NCBI RefSeq assembly: GCF_014898175.1
Contig: NZ_CP062948.1
Location: forward strand, 1,240,001 to 1,304,000
Direction of reading: 5' to 3'
Length of the DNA stretch: 64,000 nt
DNA from: Bifidobacterium lemurum
GTDB lineage: Bacteria > Actinomycetota > Actinomycetes > Actinomycetales > Bifidobacteriaceae
Shown: piece by piece, positions 63,542-64,000 of the stretch
Position numbering within the stretch: position 1 is the stretch's first letter
Layout: each line of letters opens with the position of its first letter
Made by a program: the position numbers and the translations under genes
Notes under the pieces: generated by a model
Told to the model about the DNA's origin: nothing
The model's input: the letters and a program-made list of their open reading frames with translations, nothing else
The model's database searches: none

Positions 63542-64000
63542 CTAGCACGTCGACCGCCCTGTCAGATGCCGATAGAGTTCCGTGTCGAGCGGCTTGGCGA
63601 GACGCAGGTTGGTGACGGTGGCATTGACCGTTTTGGAGCCATCGGCGTCGGGTTTGTGCGTGAGGGTGAGGTCGCTGAACGAAGTGACATGTCCGACGTA
63701 GTAGTATCGAGCCTCTTTGGCCTCTTCTTTGCGCATAACGAACAACGGGATGAAGTGGGATCTTTGCCAGTCGGGCGTATTGCGGCCATCGCTCATCCAT
63801 CGGAACTCCGGTGAACTGGGTGTGCGCCCGTTCTTGCTGTAATAGCGCATGTCCTGCGGTCCGAGGAACTCATCCTCGTATTGGCTTGCGGCGTACTTGA
63901 CGAAGATGGGCATGGTGCCGGTATCGCGGTGGCAGAAATATCCGCCGACGTTTTGTCCGTTCATCTCCTTGCTCCAGCCGAGCAGACGGACCACGTCGGC
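63542..64000 (-). CDS. DUF3427-domain protein, C-terminal part (likely helicase)
   Basis: The frame runs off the right edge, so only the last 152 residues are seen. They include GYFCHRDTGTMPIFVKYA, YEDEFLGPQDMRYYSKNGRT and FIPLFVMRKEE, which belong to the DUF3427 C-terminal domain (a PUA/SRA-like fold). This domain commonly ends large PLD-nuclease plus DEAD/DEAH-helicase proteins of defence or restriction type. The N-terminal domains are outside the window, so the helicase call is inference. It is convergent with the AlbA_2 regulator, 79 bases apart. Confidence 0.75.
   Translation of the reverse strand, partial: ADVVRLLGWSKEMNGQNVGGYFCHRDTGTMPIFVKYAASQYEDEFLGPQDMRYYSKNGRTPSSPEFRWMSDGRNTPDWQRSHFIPLFVMRKEEAKEARYYYVGHVTSFSDLTLTHKPDADGSKTVNATVTNLRLAKPLDTELYRHLTGRSTC

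Overview
The window is a high-GC chromosomal segment of a Bifidobacterium. The evidence is a 504-residue sucrose phosphorylase with the bifidobacterial active-site layout next to its MFS transporter and LacI regulator, the order class II aldolase - purA - tandem fluoride channel genes, many LacI-controlled ABC sugar operons without their own sugar ATPase, and GGAGG-type ribosome sites. No rRNA, tRNA or CRISPR array was seen. The species cannot be fixed from this window.

Layout. 1-2.5 kb: 3' end of a membrane-anchored GH3 enzyme, then an IS110-family element. 2.8-7.1 kb: fba, purA and two crcB genes. 7.1-12.1 kb: sucrose module (phosphorylase, transporter, LacI regulator). 12.1-15.6 kb: an MHS-type transporter behind an isoleucine-type attenuator leader, then ilvC with a strong terminator. 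15.7-22.3 kb: alpha-glucoside operon (divergent lacI, GH13 glucosidase, two permeases, then a lipoprotein binding protein after a hairpin-repeat and poly-C spacer). 22.6-28.5 kb: a large GH2 beta-galactosidase and an amino-acid permease, both on the minus strand, separated by a 65-bp inverted repeat. 28.8-44.1 kb: two carbohydrate-esterase-like genes on the minus strand, then a GH1 glycosidase, a family-5 binding-protein ABC importer (binding protein frameshifted), a GH2 beta-mannosidase and a LacI regulator. Related TTAANCGNTTNA-like operators sit in or next to several promoters here, which suggests one regulon for (acetylated) beta-manno/gluco-oligosaccharides. 44.1-49.5 kb: TetR with an ABC ATPase and a giant FtsX-like permease. 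49.5-52.5 kb: a CPA2-type antiporter and a second amino-acid permease. 52.8-57.2 kb: MarR with a heterodimeric ABC exporter. 57.3-61.4 kb: small zinc-knuckle-like ORF, ApbE, a GPH transporter and a hemolysin-III-type protein. 61.8-64 kb: 21-bp iterons in front of an AlbA_2/Schlafen-type regulator, followed by the C-terminal part of a DUF3427 protein; this end has the look of a mobile or defence-type island.

The most unusual theme is repeated DNA. A dispersed repeat (core GTCATCCTGAGCGGAGCG...GTCGAAGGATCTC) occurs about ten times, mostly as inverted pairs at gene ends. One copy is read through in frame inside an ABC exporter and another supplies the C-terminus and stop codon of an antiporter. 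There are also several large intergenic inverted repeats, a 63-bp hairpin repeat at two distant loci, a 20 x 15-bp minisatellite inside an esterase, gene-3'-end duplications after two operon genes, and low-complexity in-frame expansions in several enzymes.
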